Source: Casuarina equisetifolia
Taxonomy: Eukaryota > Streptophyta > Magnoliopsida > Fagales > Casuarinaceae
Direction of reading: 5' to 3'
NCBI GenBank assembly: GCA_028551475.1
Contig: CM052357.1
Span: forward strand, 25,751,745-25,815,744
Length of the DNA stretch: 64,000 nucleotides
The notes below the pieces were generated by a model. That model made no database searches, had not been told where the DNA came from, and saw only the letters and a program-made list of their open reading frames with translations. Position numbers and translations under genes: made by a program. Of this stretch, positions 12,109-24,475 are shown piece after piece (within the stretch, counting starts at the first letter, position 1; each line of letters opens with the position of its first letter).

Positions 12109-14362
12109 CATGTTGAAAAGCTTATGTTTATCTATGTGACCCGGGATTGTATATTATTACTACTATGTAAAAGTTCAAGATTGATTTTGTAAGTCGTAGT
12201 TTGATCAAATTACATCATGCTGTTTCAACTTCGAGGCATTCATATGATTCTAAAATTATTTTGAGCATGATTTAAATGCTTATATGGGAAGAAAATAAAC
12301 AAGCAAATGCTGGTTTGCCAAGGATGAATTTATGTTTTAAAAGCCAAACGTTGATTAGTTTGTTCATGGCTACATGCTCAATAATTAAGGAGTTGGTTAC
12401 TTTGAGTTGTAAGCAGAATTAGTCCAAAATGACATCCTATTGTTATATGGTATGGGTAGAACCTTTATCCCATATTTGCACATATTGCATGCACAACTTA
12501 TCCATCCTTAAATCAGTGTTTAACAAAAGCCCAAATCTATCTCATTTAAATTCTTTGGGTGTCTTTGTTATGCAAAAGTGCTAATTTTGGATATAGAGCT
12601 ATTAAATGTGCTCTCATTTGATATCCTTTTTCACAAAAAGGAATATAAATGATATGGCATTAAAGCTCTATCAGTAGAGATGTCATATTCTATGAAGACC
12701 GTTTTCCTTTTGCAGAGGAAACTAATTCACATGTGATTTTTCAACCAAGTTTTCTGGTTCTCTGGTTCTTTATGTACATTCCTTATGAAGAAATGACTAA
12801 CCAAATTCTGAAAATCCATCGAACTTAATTGTGTAAGGGCACTGCGGTTGCGAGGAATGATGATTTTCTCCCTAAACGGGAAGATAGACTTGGGGTAGAG
12901 AAACGTTTGAGACCCAAGTAATGCTCAACCGTGCTTTTCATCTCTGCTCCATCGAGTATCATTCATCAATGGTCTAGTTGGATTCATTTTAACCTCATTG
13001 GATGGAGGAACTTCTAAGAGATAAGACCCCTCGGGATTTATTGTTGGCTTTAAGAGGTCCAGTATTTGATGGGAAGAATAAGGCGTGAGCAACCAATCGC
13101 TTCTCCATTAATATGGCCTTCGGGTCTTTAGTTTGGTTGGTATAAATTTGTTTTGTTCAACCGCATTATTCCCTGACATGCAATGACAAGAGTTGGGTGG
13201 AGCACATTCAAAAGCTGGTAAGTACCTTTACAGGAAGTTATCTTGTCTGTCTTCTTATCGATTTGAGTCTGCTGCTATTAAGACGTCATTTGGCTCTCTG
13301 CCATAATTTTTTTAGTCAAAACGAGGATTTATTCATTGTTTGGGCCTTGACATTCTAAGAGAGATGTCTCTCTTGGGCTTGCAGGTTCCTTTTAGGTTAT
13401 TGTTCCTTCTAAGTTATATCATTTTCATTTCTCCTGAATAAGTGCCTAGGTATTTTCATCTAATGTGGTGAAATATTAGTTTATATAACAGGACTCGAAA
13501 GATAGGATTAATATTACACCAGAAAATATCTGTTCGACCACTTAATAGGCCATTTAATTTCTGGGAGTCCATCAGTTTTGCTTGGATCCCTTCAGAAGCT
13601 TGGCTGCGGATTGCCCATGCCTGATGGTGCTAGTAGGCTGTACCTAACTTCTGTTCCTGAATTCAATGGCGAACTCCCTAGTAAATGATCAGAACGACCA
13701 TATTGATTGTTACAGAGACGCCCCACATTAGAACGATTAAAACTACTACAAGAAAGAACACCAGAAATGACCATCCATTTATTTCCTTGTTCGTATATGT
13801 TATAAACCCAATCGAGCCGAAAGGCCTAAGCTTATTGGCATAACGGATTTGAGGACCGTAATATTCCACCACATCTTTCCCAGCTACAGCAGCTTCATGC
13901 TAGTCTTGCGCACTTAGACACCCCTTCAACTTATAATGTTTTATGCCAGGTAGTCCTTTTTGCAGGTCACCCCTTCCATAATTTGATCTCCGGACATGAG
14001 ATTTGACTTTGATACCAAATATTATGAATCCAACCATTAGACCAAAAGGCTTAAGCTTGTTGGCACGGCAACTCAATACCATTTTGATTTGTTCCTTCAG
14101 TTCACTTCATAGTAATTACTTAGCACGTAGGCTGGTTGGCCACGAAGTGATTCCCGGGAATCACATAGGCATGCTACCAGAACCATCACTTCTAGATAAT
14201 GTTTAAATTTATGCCAACCCTCTCAATGTCTAGTGTTCTTTAATGTTGCCAGAGAGGCCACCCGTATGGAATCCATGCCCTTCCGTGAGTTCATAAATAC
14301 AGCACCCAAGCTTATTGCAAACAACCCACACCTTTTCTTCTGCTTACTTCGCTTTCCTGGCC
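12109..14362. other. Intergenic spacer with dispersed repeat motifs
   Basis: No gene was recognised. Two related phrases around a shared core (aaggc-taagctt-ttggca) occur near 13,800-13,860 and 13,995-14,075. The same core appears inverted near 21,380. It looks like part of a dispersed plant repeat family. The segment 12,850-13,450 has no open frame. Confidence 0.5.
14289..14300 (+). promoter_or_regulatory. Candidate TATA box for the WD40 gene
   Basis: The motif TTCATAAATACA lies about 70 bases before the ATG at 14363, a normal distance for a plant TATA element with a short 5' UTR. Support is by position and composition only. Confidence 0.4.
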
Positions 14363-15718
14363 ATGGCATATCAAGGAAAAAGATCTCTTTCCTGTTTCAT
14401 AGATGAAGAAAAGCATATGGTGCTACCATCAGCTCAAGTTTCCATGGAAACCTATCATGAAATGTCTGAAAAAGAAGTACAATTCAGCCCTTCAGCGCCT
14501 TCTAGCCCCCTCACCACACCGCACAAACTAACAGCACCCTCAAGCCCAGGATCTCCGTGGACAGTCTCCCCTCTCCGAAGCCCGTCTCCTTCACTGCTTT
14601 ATCAATGCATAGCTTCTCTCCATCGGCACGAGGGTAACATCTATTCCATTGCTGTTTCTAAGGGAGTAGGCTTTACCGGCTGCGACAGTAACCGAATCCG
14701 TGCTTGGAGGATGCCAGACGGCATGGAGAGGGGTTATCTCAAGGCGCATTGCGGTGAGGTCCGGGCGATTTTAGCATATGGTAACATGCTTTTTTCTGCA
14801 CATAGAGATCACAGAATCCGACTTTGGAACTTCAGGGTTTCAGATAGCTTATGGTCCAAGAAGGTCGCCTCCCTTCCCAGAAAAAGCTCATTTCTTTTGT
14901 TCCCAAGGCCAAACACCCAAAAACACGAGGATTGTGTTTCTTGCATGGCTTACTACCATGCAGAAGGGCTTCTATATACTGGCTCCTACGACAAAAAAGT
15001 TAAAGCTTGGCGGATTTCAGACAACAAATGCGTGGACTCGTTTGTCGCACATGAAGATATTGTAAATGCAATACTGGTGAACCAAGATGATGGGTGCGTT
15101 TTCACATGCTCTTCTGATGGGTCCGTTAAGATATGGAGAAGGGTATACAAAGAAAACTCTCACACCCTCACCATGATTCTAAAATTCCAGCCATCCCCAG
15201 TTAATGCATTGGCCTTCGTTTCATCCCATAACTCTTGCATCCTCTATTCAGGTTCATCAGACGGTACAATTAATTTTTGGGAGAAAGAAAACATATTCTA
15301 TAGATTTAACCATGGAGGATTCTTACAAGGCCATCGTTTCTCTGTTCTTTGCCTAGTGGCTATTGAGAAGCTGATTTTTAGCGGCTCAGAGGACACAACG
15401 ATTAGAATTTGGAGGAGAGAGGAAGGGAGTTGTTACCATGAGTGTTTGGCCGTGTTGGATGGACACCGAGGACCTGTGAGATGCCTGGCTGTTTCTTTCG
15501 AGATGGAAAAGGTTATGATAGGGTTCCTAGTTTATAGCGGAAGTTTGGACCAAACTTTTAAAATTTGGAGGGTTAAGGTTATGCCTGATGAGACAACAAC
15601 CTGCTTGGACTATTTCGACCAGAGTGATGCCAGGACGAAGACAATGGACCATGAGTTGAGTCCTGTGCTGTCTCCCTCATGGGTAGAGAAGAAGCTTCAA
15701 GGTGACAACATTCAGTAG
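14363..15718 (+). CDS. WD40-repeat protein, JINGUBANG-like, intronless
   Basis: A single-exon gene encoding 451 aa. I chose the ATG at 14363 because it has a good context (ccATGg) and is the first ATG in the frame; the frame stays open a little further upstream. An N-terminal Ser/Pro-rich segment (about residues 42-78, with SPSAPSSPL and SSPGSPWTVSP) precedes about seven WD40 repeats from residue 80 to 410. Blocks typical of plant JINGUBANG relatives include HRHEGNIYSIAVSKG, LLYTGSYDKKVKAWR, CVFTCSSDGSVKIWRR, LIFSGSEDTTIRIWRREEG and LVYSGSLDQTFKIWRV. The family prototype, Arabidopsis JGB, is a WD40 scaffold that restrains pollen germination; whether this member does so is unknown. A WD40 propeller implies a protein-binding rather than enzymatic role. 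No frameshift is present. Confidence 0.9.
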   Translation: MAYQGKRSLSCFIDEEKHMVLPSAQVSMETYHEMSEKEVQFSPSAPSSPLTTPHKLTAPSSPGSPWTVSPLRSPSPSLLYQCIASLHRHEGNIYSIAVSKGVGFTGCDSNRIRAWRMPDGMERGYLKAHCGEVRAILAYGNMLFSAHRDHRIRLWNFRVSDSLWSKKVASLPRKSSFLLFPRPNTQKHEDCVSCMAYYHAEGLLYTGSYDKKVKAWRISDNKCVDSFVAHEDIVNAILVNQDDGCVFTCSSDGSVKIWRRVYKENSHTLTMILKFQPSPVNALAFVSSHNSCILYSGSSDGTINFWEKENIFYRFNHGGFLQGHRFSVLCLVAIEKLIFSGSEDTTIRIWRREEGSCYHECLAVLDGHRGPVRCLAVSFEMEKVMIGFLVYSGSLDQTFKIWRVKVMPDETTTCLDYFDQSDARTKTMDHELSPVLSPSWVEKKLQGDNIQ

Positions 15719-16996
15719 ATGGCGAATCAGAAATGTATCTAGTAAAAAGTTCAATCAGCTTATGACTGAGTAATACGACTTATGTGTTCCGGTTTATCAC
15801 AAGTTTCTACAAGTTCTCTCATGTGCTGCCTATATACAGCAACCTGCTTGTTTTGCGTAGAAACTCAATTTTCCTGTTCATGTCATAACATATATCACGT
15901 TTTTTTTCTCTGTAATTTAATACTTTAGTATTCAAATAAATATACCGTTGGAATCAGAAAGCACCCACAATAAGCTAATGCTTCAAACAATTAGCAGAAG
16001 ACACAGGATTTTGGTGGTTCGGACAACGAGCCCCAAGTCCACTGCCGGCAACAATTTCGGTCTCTCTATACTTCATAATATTTCCTTTTATTTACATATA
16101 ATCGTGTTCCCCAAATTTAACAGTGAAGCTACATAACAAAGTACTGTTAAGTAAAAAGGAGAAACAATAACAAGAAGGATACCCCTTCACCTATAAGGCA
16201 ATTCGAAGCATGTCCAACATGATAAAAACAACATTGTTTTTCTCACCGATTGTTACAAACCGAACAAATGCATCATGCATGCCGGTTGTTTTGATTCTAT
16301 CTTATCTTCAATTGGGAACCCAGAAAAGAGAAGGAAAGAACAATAGAGGAGAATTTCCTTTTTGTCGTTGCTTCATGACTGCAACTTCTCAATGGGACAT
16401 GTCACCAATGTATTAGGGATTGCATAGACTAACAAGAAAACATGTAGCACGGATGTAGAGCATTTTGTCTGATATGAAGCATGCCACTCAGATGTATACC
16501 TAGACTCATAAATTTTACTCACCACCTATTAGTTCAACATTATATCGTCACCAACACGACTGGCTTGCCTTTACTAAACAAAGGAAGAGGATGGGGAAGC
16601 TGTGGTGAGCATTTAGTGCAATTAACAATTCATGACAGAGATATTTCACCTAAGCCAAACCTTATGGCTTTTTTAAATGAATATCCCCACCCCAAAACAT
16701 CAAAAAAATAAAAAGCCATAAAATTAAATAAGCGTTCCTAACATATTTGCTCCCTCCCAAGGTCACGTAGAAATAAAAGGCAGCACTTTTTCTCTTGGAT
16801 AATCCAATTGAGAACTGTTTCAGTGCACAGTGGATTTTCATTTCAGCATCTACATTCAAACATAAGATAACCACTACGGAAAATGGAAGATTACAATGAC
16901 AGGACTGGGAAAGATTATCACATTATGAGAAGCACCACACAGAGGAAACACGGCTCACTTTCTACAACTTTTGAGGGCACAATATACTATGGACAA
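15719..16996. other. Convergent intergenic spacer
   Basis: About 1.3 kb between the convergent WD40 and aquaporin stop codons. It probably holds both 3' UTRs. No gene, repeat or RNA was recognised. Confidence 0.5.
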
Positions 16997-18058
16997 CTAG
17001 AAAGGATCCTCCTCCGTAGGAATGGGGACATGAGATCCGATGATGAAGAAATTTTCATAAAGAAAACCAGCAAGGCCTCCACCAATTAGTGGTCCAACCC
17101 AGTAGACCCAGTGATCCGTCCAGTCCCAGCATACCAAAGCGGGTCCGAAGGACCGTGCTGGGTTCATTGACGCCCCTGAGAAAGCTCCCCCAGCCAAGAT
17201 GTTGGCTCCCACAACAAACCCAGTCAGAGTTGGGCCTAAGCCATCAAGAGCCCCCTTCTTGGGGTCAACCATTGTCGCATAGACCGTGAACAACAAGGAG
17301 AACGTCAGAACAACCTCCCATATCACCCCTTGGAGGGAGCCCACGCCACTTGCAAGTGAATGAATTGGAGTACTCTGCACACACACGAAGAAGAAAAGGT
17401 TAGCTTTTAATTCTATCACCTATGTTTAGGTAAAGATGGTTGCAAAGTATAGCTTAAAAGTGGATCTTGACTCACTAGGCCCCCAGTAAGGTAGTAAAGA
17501 AGGTAACAAGCAGCAGAAGATGCTAATAATTGAACGATCCAATAAAGAATGGACCGGAAGACGGTGATATGACCACCGAAGAGGAGGCCAAGCGTGACTG
17601 CTGGGTTAAGGTGACCACCGGATATGTGCCCAGCTGATATCATCACGGCAACAACGAGCGCATGCGCGAGAGCCACAGCAAACAGGCCCACCAGTGAACT
17701 TCCCACTAGCTTTTCTGTTCATCAGATGGTACATGATTTCATATTACACTAATTGATTATAATCAAACAAGTTTTAACAAAAAGGAAGATGTGCCTATCG
17801 ACAGTTGTGTATGTTTTGCAGAAGAGTAAAAGCAAAACATCCAACTTCTCGTATTAACCACACTCATAACAACGAAACTTTGAATGGAAACCCTGCTTGG
17901 CGTTCAAGCTTAGGATTTATTTAAGGATTACCGGTGGCCATGGCCGATCCAACTCCGGCAAAGACAAAAAGGAAGGTGGTAATGAACTCGACGATAAGGG
18001 CTTTGATGCAGTCAGGCTGAGTAGCCTCCCGTCTGGATCCGAGGGCAATCTTCGCCAT
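16997..18058 (-). CDS. TIP4-1: Tonoplast intrinsic protein (aquaporin), TIP4;1-like
   Basis: A channel of the MIP family that moves water, and probably small neutral solutes, across the vacuolar membrane. Three exons join in frame: 17932-18058, 17476-17714 and 16997-17374, giving 247 aa, the usual TIP length. The start reads [20 protein letters not shown]. Both NPA boxes are present: HLNPAVT with N79 and SMNPARS with N193. By alignment to AQP1 the aromatic/arginine filter appears to be H60, I181, A190 and R196, the H-I-A-R set seen in TIP3/TIP4 types. Further signatures are [28 protein letters not shown] and [18 protein letters not shown]. All junctions are GT-AG. The assignment to TIP4 rather than another TIP rests on remembered sequence and on the filter. 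Confidence 0.94.
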
Positions 18059-18182
18059 GATCTTCCGGGGATCAGACACCTCCTTGTGGGGAAGTTTAGT
18101 AATCTAGAAGGCGTTAAGGGACTTCTCAAAACCTGCTAAAATGCTAAAACTCAGGCCTGGCTTCGGTAGTATATCTAGAATT

Positions 18183-18191
18183 CTATATATA
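18183..18191 (-). promoter_or_regulatory. Candidate TATA box for the TIP gene
   Basis: On the minus strand TATATATAG lies about 125 bases upstream of the aquaporin ATG, compatible with a 5' UTR of roughly 100 bases. No transcript data support it. Confidence 0.45.
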
Positions 18192-21100
18192 ACATTAGGA
18201 AGATGATTGGCTTCACTATTATTTTCACTAGTCATGGGATGTATCTTTTCCCCAAGTGATCGCATGTGATCATACATATAAATTATTTCTGACCAAATTA
18301 CTCCAATGCCCATGCCCAAGCTTGCCGGAGCAGGATAATTACCATTTGTGCTGAGAACTATGGACTTGTGCCATAAAATATCTTATTTCAGGGACATGAT
18401 ATTAAGGTGTGTGATTCCAGAGACAGGGTGTCTTGTCTTTGGTTTATGGTTTCTAATGTGCATAGTTCTGACACGGAGTCATATTGCTCGTGGCACTCAG
18501 CATCAAAGGCTTTGCAGGTGGAGAAAAGCCTCCACATCAAAGGAGGAGAGGAAAATCCAGACAGGAGCTCGGAATATGGCATGCTTTGTTTTTCCCCTCT
18601 CGTCCCCCACATTATACTTCCAACGTCATTTCAGACGGTGCTTATCATTTTTGGAAGCTCCATGGCCGCTTAGGTTGCCTCCAGCTATGCAATAACTTGT
18701 GTTTTTATCACACTAATTGAATTATCAGAGATTAACTAAGCAATGTGTCAATAACCCGACCTTTTTAACATTGTTTCTGATAACTAATCCTAATTACAGC
18801 ATGATGAGTTTGACTCCACCATATATGCATGCCATTTTTCTGATTTCAAAGAAAACATAAATTGGCTGCAATGGACTTTATAGAGATAAATAATTAAGAA
18901 ATTCCGCAGGTTCTATTCACCAAAAAAAAAATTAATCAAAATGGAAAAGTAATGCAATGGAAAACTTTCAGGACTTTTTTTTCTTTTCTTCTCAATCCAC
19001 TTCTAACATTTATTTGTCCCAGTCCAAGTTCTTAATGGACAAACACGTCACACAGCATGGTGCATCATTATTCATCCACCAAACGCCAAAAGAAGAGGGT
19101 AGGTGATGGACCCGTTCGCTGATTCAGACACGGATGTACCCAACGATTGGTCAACAACAACATGAACGGGTTGTTAACATCAATATAATAGAGCACGTAC
19201 GATTTCAACCTTTCATTTTGCTTGTCTTGCTATGCCTTTCCAGCATTTCTTCTTATTTCTTCGGGAAAAGAAGGATGGTGCGCACATCCTGCGGTCGCTA
19301 CCACCATCATGAAAGCGGAGTCGCTGATTAAGGATTTTGTTTTGTTCCGATGAGTACATTTTGTCAGTGTGGTCTCCTGTCGTCTTCCTCAACTTTTTCG
19401 TCCCATCCTTTTCATATACTATCTCCAGTTGACACCTAAATAGTAGGATTCAATTATCCATTGAAGTTAAACCTTTCCTATCATCTTACAGAACATCATC
19501 ATGGTTTGTGGACTCACAATGCCGTGATTGCCCATTTGTGTTGTGGGTATGAATTTGGAAATAAATGGGAAGTATGCATTTTATGCGAAACTTCGTTGAA
19601 GCACAATTGAGGCCCCAGAGGACGGCATGATGACAACGATCTGATCCAAATATTTATTGCCTTCTTTGCAATAAACAAGTACGAATTTGGCCAGTTGCAC
19701 TGCCACTATTAATAATAATTTGAGGCGGATCCCTTGGCATCGAGTAGTTGAGACGATTACATCTTTTGACTTTTTTCGAAGTAGGGGCAGCCATGTCTTC
19801 CTCTTCATAATCCTGTCTCCGAGAATGTAATTACTGTTTTTGTCTTGTATTCTTGATTACCACACAGTGTGGGTTCTGCGGTATTAACAAAGGGAAAAGG
19901 CATAAAAAAGAAGTAAATAGTTTGAACAAGTTAGAAGTCACACATCTGTAATATGTTGAATGCACATGGGCATCTTGAATACACGTTCTAATACTTATTC
20001 TACTCGCTTGATATAAGATACTAATTCGATAAGTCCACTTTCTCTCATTTTATAATATTTAATTTAAAGTTTGTAATATTTTAATTATCTCCACATAGCA
20101 CTAGACCCACTTTTTGATAACCTATTATAGAGATATAGGAAAAAATCATAGCATAGATCTTTAACAAAAAAAAGGATGACACAAAGTTATTCTATCAACA
20201 CAAAAGTAACGATTATAGGTTTCAGAAAGTAGCAATCTCCAACATGTCGAAAGAAATGCAGATGAAAATAACGCACTCTTAAAACCGGAGCCCATGCTCC
20301 AAGCTCGTATTTGAGCTATGCCCCGACCTCTTGCTAACTTGATTGTTCTTAGGATGTTTTGAAAATGTTAAATCAATGGCACAGTTACAGAACTAACATC
20401 TTTAGAATTAACAATTTGGATATAAGCCCCACAACAGCTATCCCACTTATGCATTGCAGTATACCGCCTTTCACGATATTATGTGTTTGATTCGGTTCCT
20501 AAACGCAATTTGTGGTAAGTTTGAGACTCTCATAACGTCATTTGTCGTCTTAGAAAGTGTCTTTGCATAATTCATTTGATTAAAGAAGGTATGATTGTTT
20601 AGTATGACGATGCAACTCTCTAAAATGGCCATTACTAATACTTTTTACTAGCCAATAGATGACGCATTCCTTGAAAGCATAATAGCCTTTTGTGCTTCTT
20701 CCGTGCCACTGCAACACCAAAATGGTTCTAGCATGTATGGATTCCCTGCACTTTTGACAATAGAAACACCCATTACCAAAGGACCAGGTGACAGAGGATA
20801 GCTGCCCCATGCATACCTGTAACAGTTCAACGAATGTGAAGGAGCTGCAACACTCTGGTCAGCATCCCCGTCTGCCATTTCTCATCCACAAGGCCCTTGG
20901 TTTCCATCTCCAGCATTTAAGAATATGCAAGTCCCACAAGCTGAAGATAGGAGTCGTTTTCAAGTTTCACAAAAGATAATAGAGGTCACAAGTTGCCGCA
21001 AGTTGCAAGTAGAAGATGGCCAGTTGAAGTGCATAACCATTTTCCGTCAAGCATTTTTGGCTACTCTTACTCATGGAAGACATGGATATCATTCATGCAT

Positions 21101-24100
21101 CTACCACTCTTAAACTTCAGGACAATTAAAGTGACTCAAATAATTTATAATGGTATTTTTCACGAATAGGAAAACACATCAAGAGTGAACATGATTTTGT
21201 ACATCATTGTCTCATGCAAAGAATTCCTTCTCTTTATCATATCGCATTTGCCAATTCGTTGCTTGATATATTTAATGAAACACATCAACTTGGTGTTATA
21301 GGTTTTAAGGGACCATAACAGGCTTGGGCTTATGGGAACTCAAGTTGTAGATAGTATTTAGTTAAAGTGATCCATAGTTAGTTAATAAGCTTAGGCCTTT
21401 TGGCATAGTAGCTACGTGTTGTAACAAATGGTATCATAGATAGGTTAATGTCCCAAGTTCAAACTAAGGAAGGGACAACTTGCGGAAAGGACTACCTAAA
21501 AATAGATTATTGGGGATAAGCCAAAGTATTAGTTATTTAGAGTAGAGCTACTATGAAGTGGGCTACCAAGGCTGTTAATTACAAAGCATGATGGCTTGTT
21601 ATAAGCTTATGTAGATCTATGACAAGCTTAGGCTTATGAGAGCTAAGTTGTAGATGATATTCAAATAAAATGATCCATAGTTGGCTAATAACCTTAAACA
21701 TTAGGCATAATGACCACAAATCGTAACACTTGGTCTTTCAATGATCATGCTCCAAACTCAACTCTCCCTCAAGGTTATAGCCATGGTTTTGAAAGGAGAT
21801 CTAAGAATACATGTTTTAATACTTACTTTAGTAACCTAATATCATGATCTAAATTTCTTGAAATATTGGTCTTTTAAATATTTTTTTTTGAGGATGACTA
21901 CTCTATTGTTAAAATTTTACGTGAATTTAACCATTCTACTAATTTACACTCCTCTATGCAACATTCAATCGAATATGGAAAAATTAAACTACTACTTTGA
22001 TGCATATTACATCATTAATTACTGAAAAACTCAAGATAACAAAAATATGAATTGAAATAATTAATCGATATTGTAACATTATCCATCACTCCAACCATTT
22101 ATACTTGATATGAATCAAGTATTAAATTACTTTTTAGCTTTGCGGTCACTGCTACCCATTTGGAATTGAAAACAACTAAAATGAGAAAAAGAGACTAAAA
22201 TTGAAAGCCGATTTGAAATTGAAGAACCAATAAAAGATAAGTAAAAGAGTTCCAAAAATGACATGCCATCTTCTCCACCTCTCCTAAACCCAGTATCTTC
22301 GAAATCACAACACTCCTCAACTCGGATGGTGACTTAAACCCAAAAGTAAGACCCCAGTACCACCCTCCCTTATCCCTCTCTGCAACAAAAGATACTTTTA
22401 GCAACTACCCGTAAGTCTAGCTGTTGTCGTTTAAAATTATTGACCACGAAAAGTTTCCACTGCAGAAATTCTGTCAGCGTTCACAACTTTGTGGTAAGTG
22501 ACTAATGGACAGGTTGTGTTGTTGCCCTTAGTGACTACTCTTTTCATCCCTGAAAAAGTCCAATCGCTTATTCTCGTCGCTTATTGTGTGCAATTAGTGA
22601 CGCTTGTTCAGGAGGGTATAAATATCGTCGCAACAAACAATGACAGAAGCATTGTCCCAATAACATCATCTTGTCATTGCAAACAACAACCAACAACCAA
22701 GTTGTGGTCCTCTTTGAAAGTCACCTTGGACAATGATGACTCATCGTTGTCGTTGAAAAAGCGTCATCATTGCTACCATTCCTTTTAACCTTTTTGGATC
22801 TAAGAAAATCTTGCAGCAGCCCCACCCCTCCGCTCTATAATCCCCTTAAAGCGAGTTGAAAGTACTTTTATTTGCAAATGGTATGCTCATCAAACTACAC
22901 CAATTATTACATGTTCACTAAAATGAGTTCTTGATATGGCCTTTACCCGCAATATGCACTAAATTCTGACCAGGTATTCCAATCCCCTTCAGGAATTCAT
23001 ATTTATGCGTCCGATCTACACTGACTGCGGATCATCTTCTGTCATTATTTGTTGCCTGGGAGAAGAAGAGGAAGCAATGACTAAGCTAACTGGATGACAT
23101 TTTTATCAGACAAAAGGATAAATGATTTTTCTCGAGTACTATGACTGATGACGTTCTATATTGTAATTCCATTTTTTTTTTAACTTCCCATTTTTTAGCT
23201 TTCTTTTTTGGTATATAATCGAAAGTCCATAAGCATTATCCGAAAAATGAATGGGAAGTGAATGAAAAAGTATCTATTTGGCTCTACTTAAACTTTAGGA
23301 ACTATTAATGTAATCGAATTACTACTACAAATCTAACTATACTCATAAGGGATTAGTTTGGTATTCTCTCAAATTTAAGTAGGAAGCAAAGTTCGCCAAT
23401 CTTTGTGTGCCTGTAGTTATGTATCACTTTAAAGTTAGAAGTCTTGTCAGAAAAACCTCTAAGGCTAGATGCTAACTTTATCAAAGCTGCATTTGGTTTC
23501 ATAAAATTGAAGACTGCAATCTGATTTCTTTTACCTATCCCCAAAAAATAAAATTAACCTTTAATCACGTTCTTCCCTTTTTTTAGTTTAACAATCACAA
23601 CCATTTACCTTGATGTTGAATTCCGTGTGTAAAATGATGCGTGACATTATAGTAACAGAAACCTGCATGTACATTCGATGTCCTGTCAAGCCAACCAATG
23701 ATCAGAGATCTCCACTCGAATTATCTGCATAAGTTTATGGTGCAAGATGGTGATGGAGAAATTAAACTATATCCCTATAACTTCCATCTTCTAAGAACCA
23801 CCCACCCTACCGTCCATAGAGGTTGACGTAAAATCATTCACTGTAGGTGATACGAGTCTACACCAACACCGCTCAAGAGTGGGAAAGTTGAGTCCACTAT
23901 CTTATTTCAAATTTTTCTTTATTTTGTTTTTGGCCTTTTATGATCATGAGTTGGCCTATACCCAAGTCCATTTGGCAGCTTTGAACTAGAAGCAGACAAA
24001 ACTGGTAACGGGGTCAAAGAAAGGAAATTTGGAGATTTTTTACATTAAGAAACATATGGAGAAGCACATACATTACTTTCAATTCATTTTAACAATAAAA

Positions 24101-24475
24101 TCCGCTAGAAGTTACAAAACAAGATGCAAGGGTTGATTCGGGCGCTAAGTGCTAAAAATGATAGTTTGTTAATATCTTCGTATAAGGGATGTCACTTTTC
24201 CTGTTTGAGTGGGGAGGTTAAATTTAACTTCTCTTTTGATACAGCGTAAGAATATGTTTTCCCTTTTCTAGATTTCAATAATGAACTGTTAAGTGAAGCT
24301 TCACCTTAGATGCAGCACCTCTGTGGTTTATTACAACAATTTTGTCTCTAGACTGTCACCTTCCAAACTTATATCTTCATAACCACCCGATGAAAGAGCC
24401 GCATCCCATCTAACTTTTGCAATGGTTTAAAAATGCGTCTAAATCCACTTTTACAGTGATTCAGATTTCCACCTG
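18192..24475. other. Large intergenic region, mostly featureless
   Basis: About 6.3 kb of AT-rich spacer upstream of the aquaporin and downstream of the VAN3-binding-like gene. Only short reading frames of ordinary composition occur. A diverged pair of direct repeats lies at about 21,310-21,480 and 21,610-21,760. No RNA gene was recognised. Confidence 0.5.
21310..21760. repeat. Diverged direct repeat pair, period about 300 bp
   Basis: The phrase 'aggcttatg..a.ct.aagttgtagat' followed by 'tgatccatagtt.g.taata' and later 'tgtaacaa.tgg' occurs near 21,318 and again near 21,617. The two copies differ at many positions. They may be decayed LTR or tandem remnants. The class is unknown. Confidence 0.45.

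Noticed and set aside
14315-14362. Upstream extension of the WD40 frame
   Set aside because: It would need a TTG start. The first ATG at 14363 has a good context and is more plausible for a plant nuclear gene.
19581-19808. Minus-strand frame of 75 codons starting MKRKTWLPLLRKK
   Set aside because: It has a real ATG and a hydrophobic stretch like a small secreted peptide, but no cysteine pattern or family match was recognised and the length is within chance.
20580-21113. Several overlapping frames on both strands near 20.6-21.1 kb
   Set aside because: None has domain-like content, and they disagree in strand and frame. Treated as noise.
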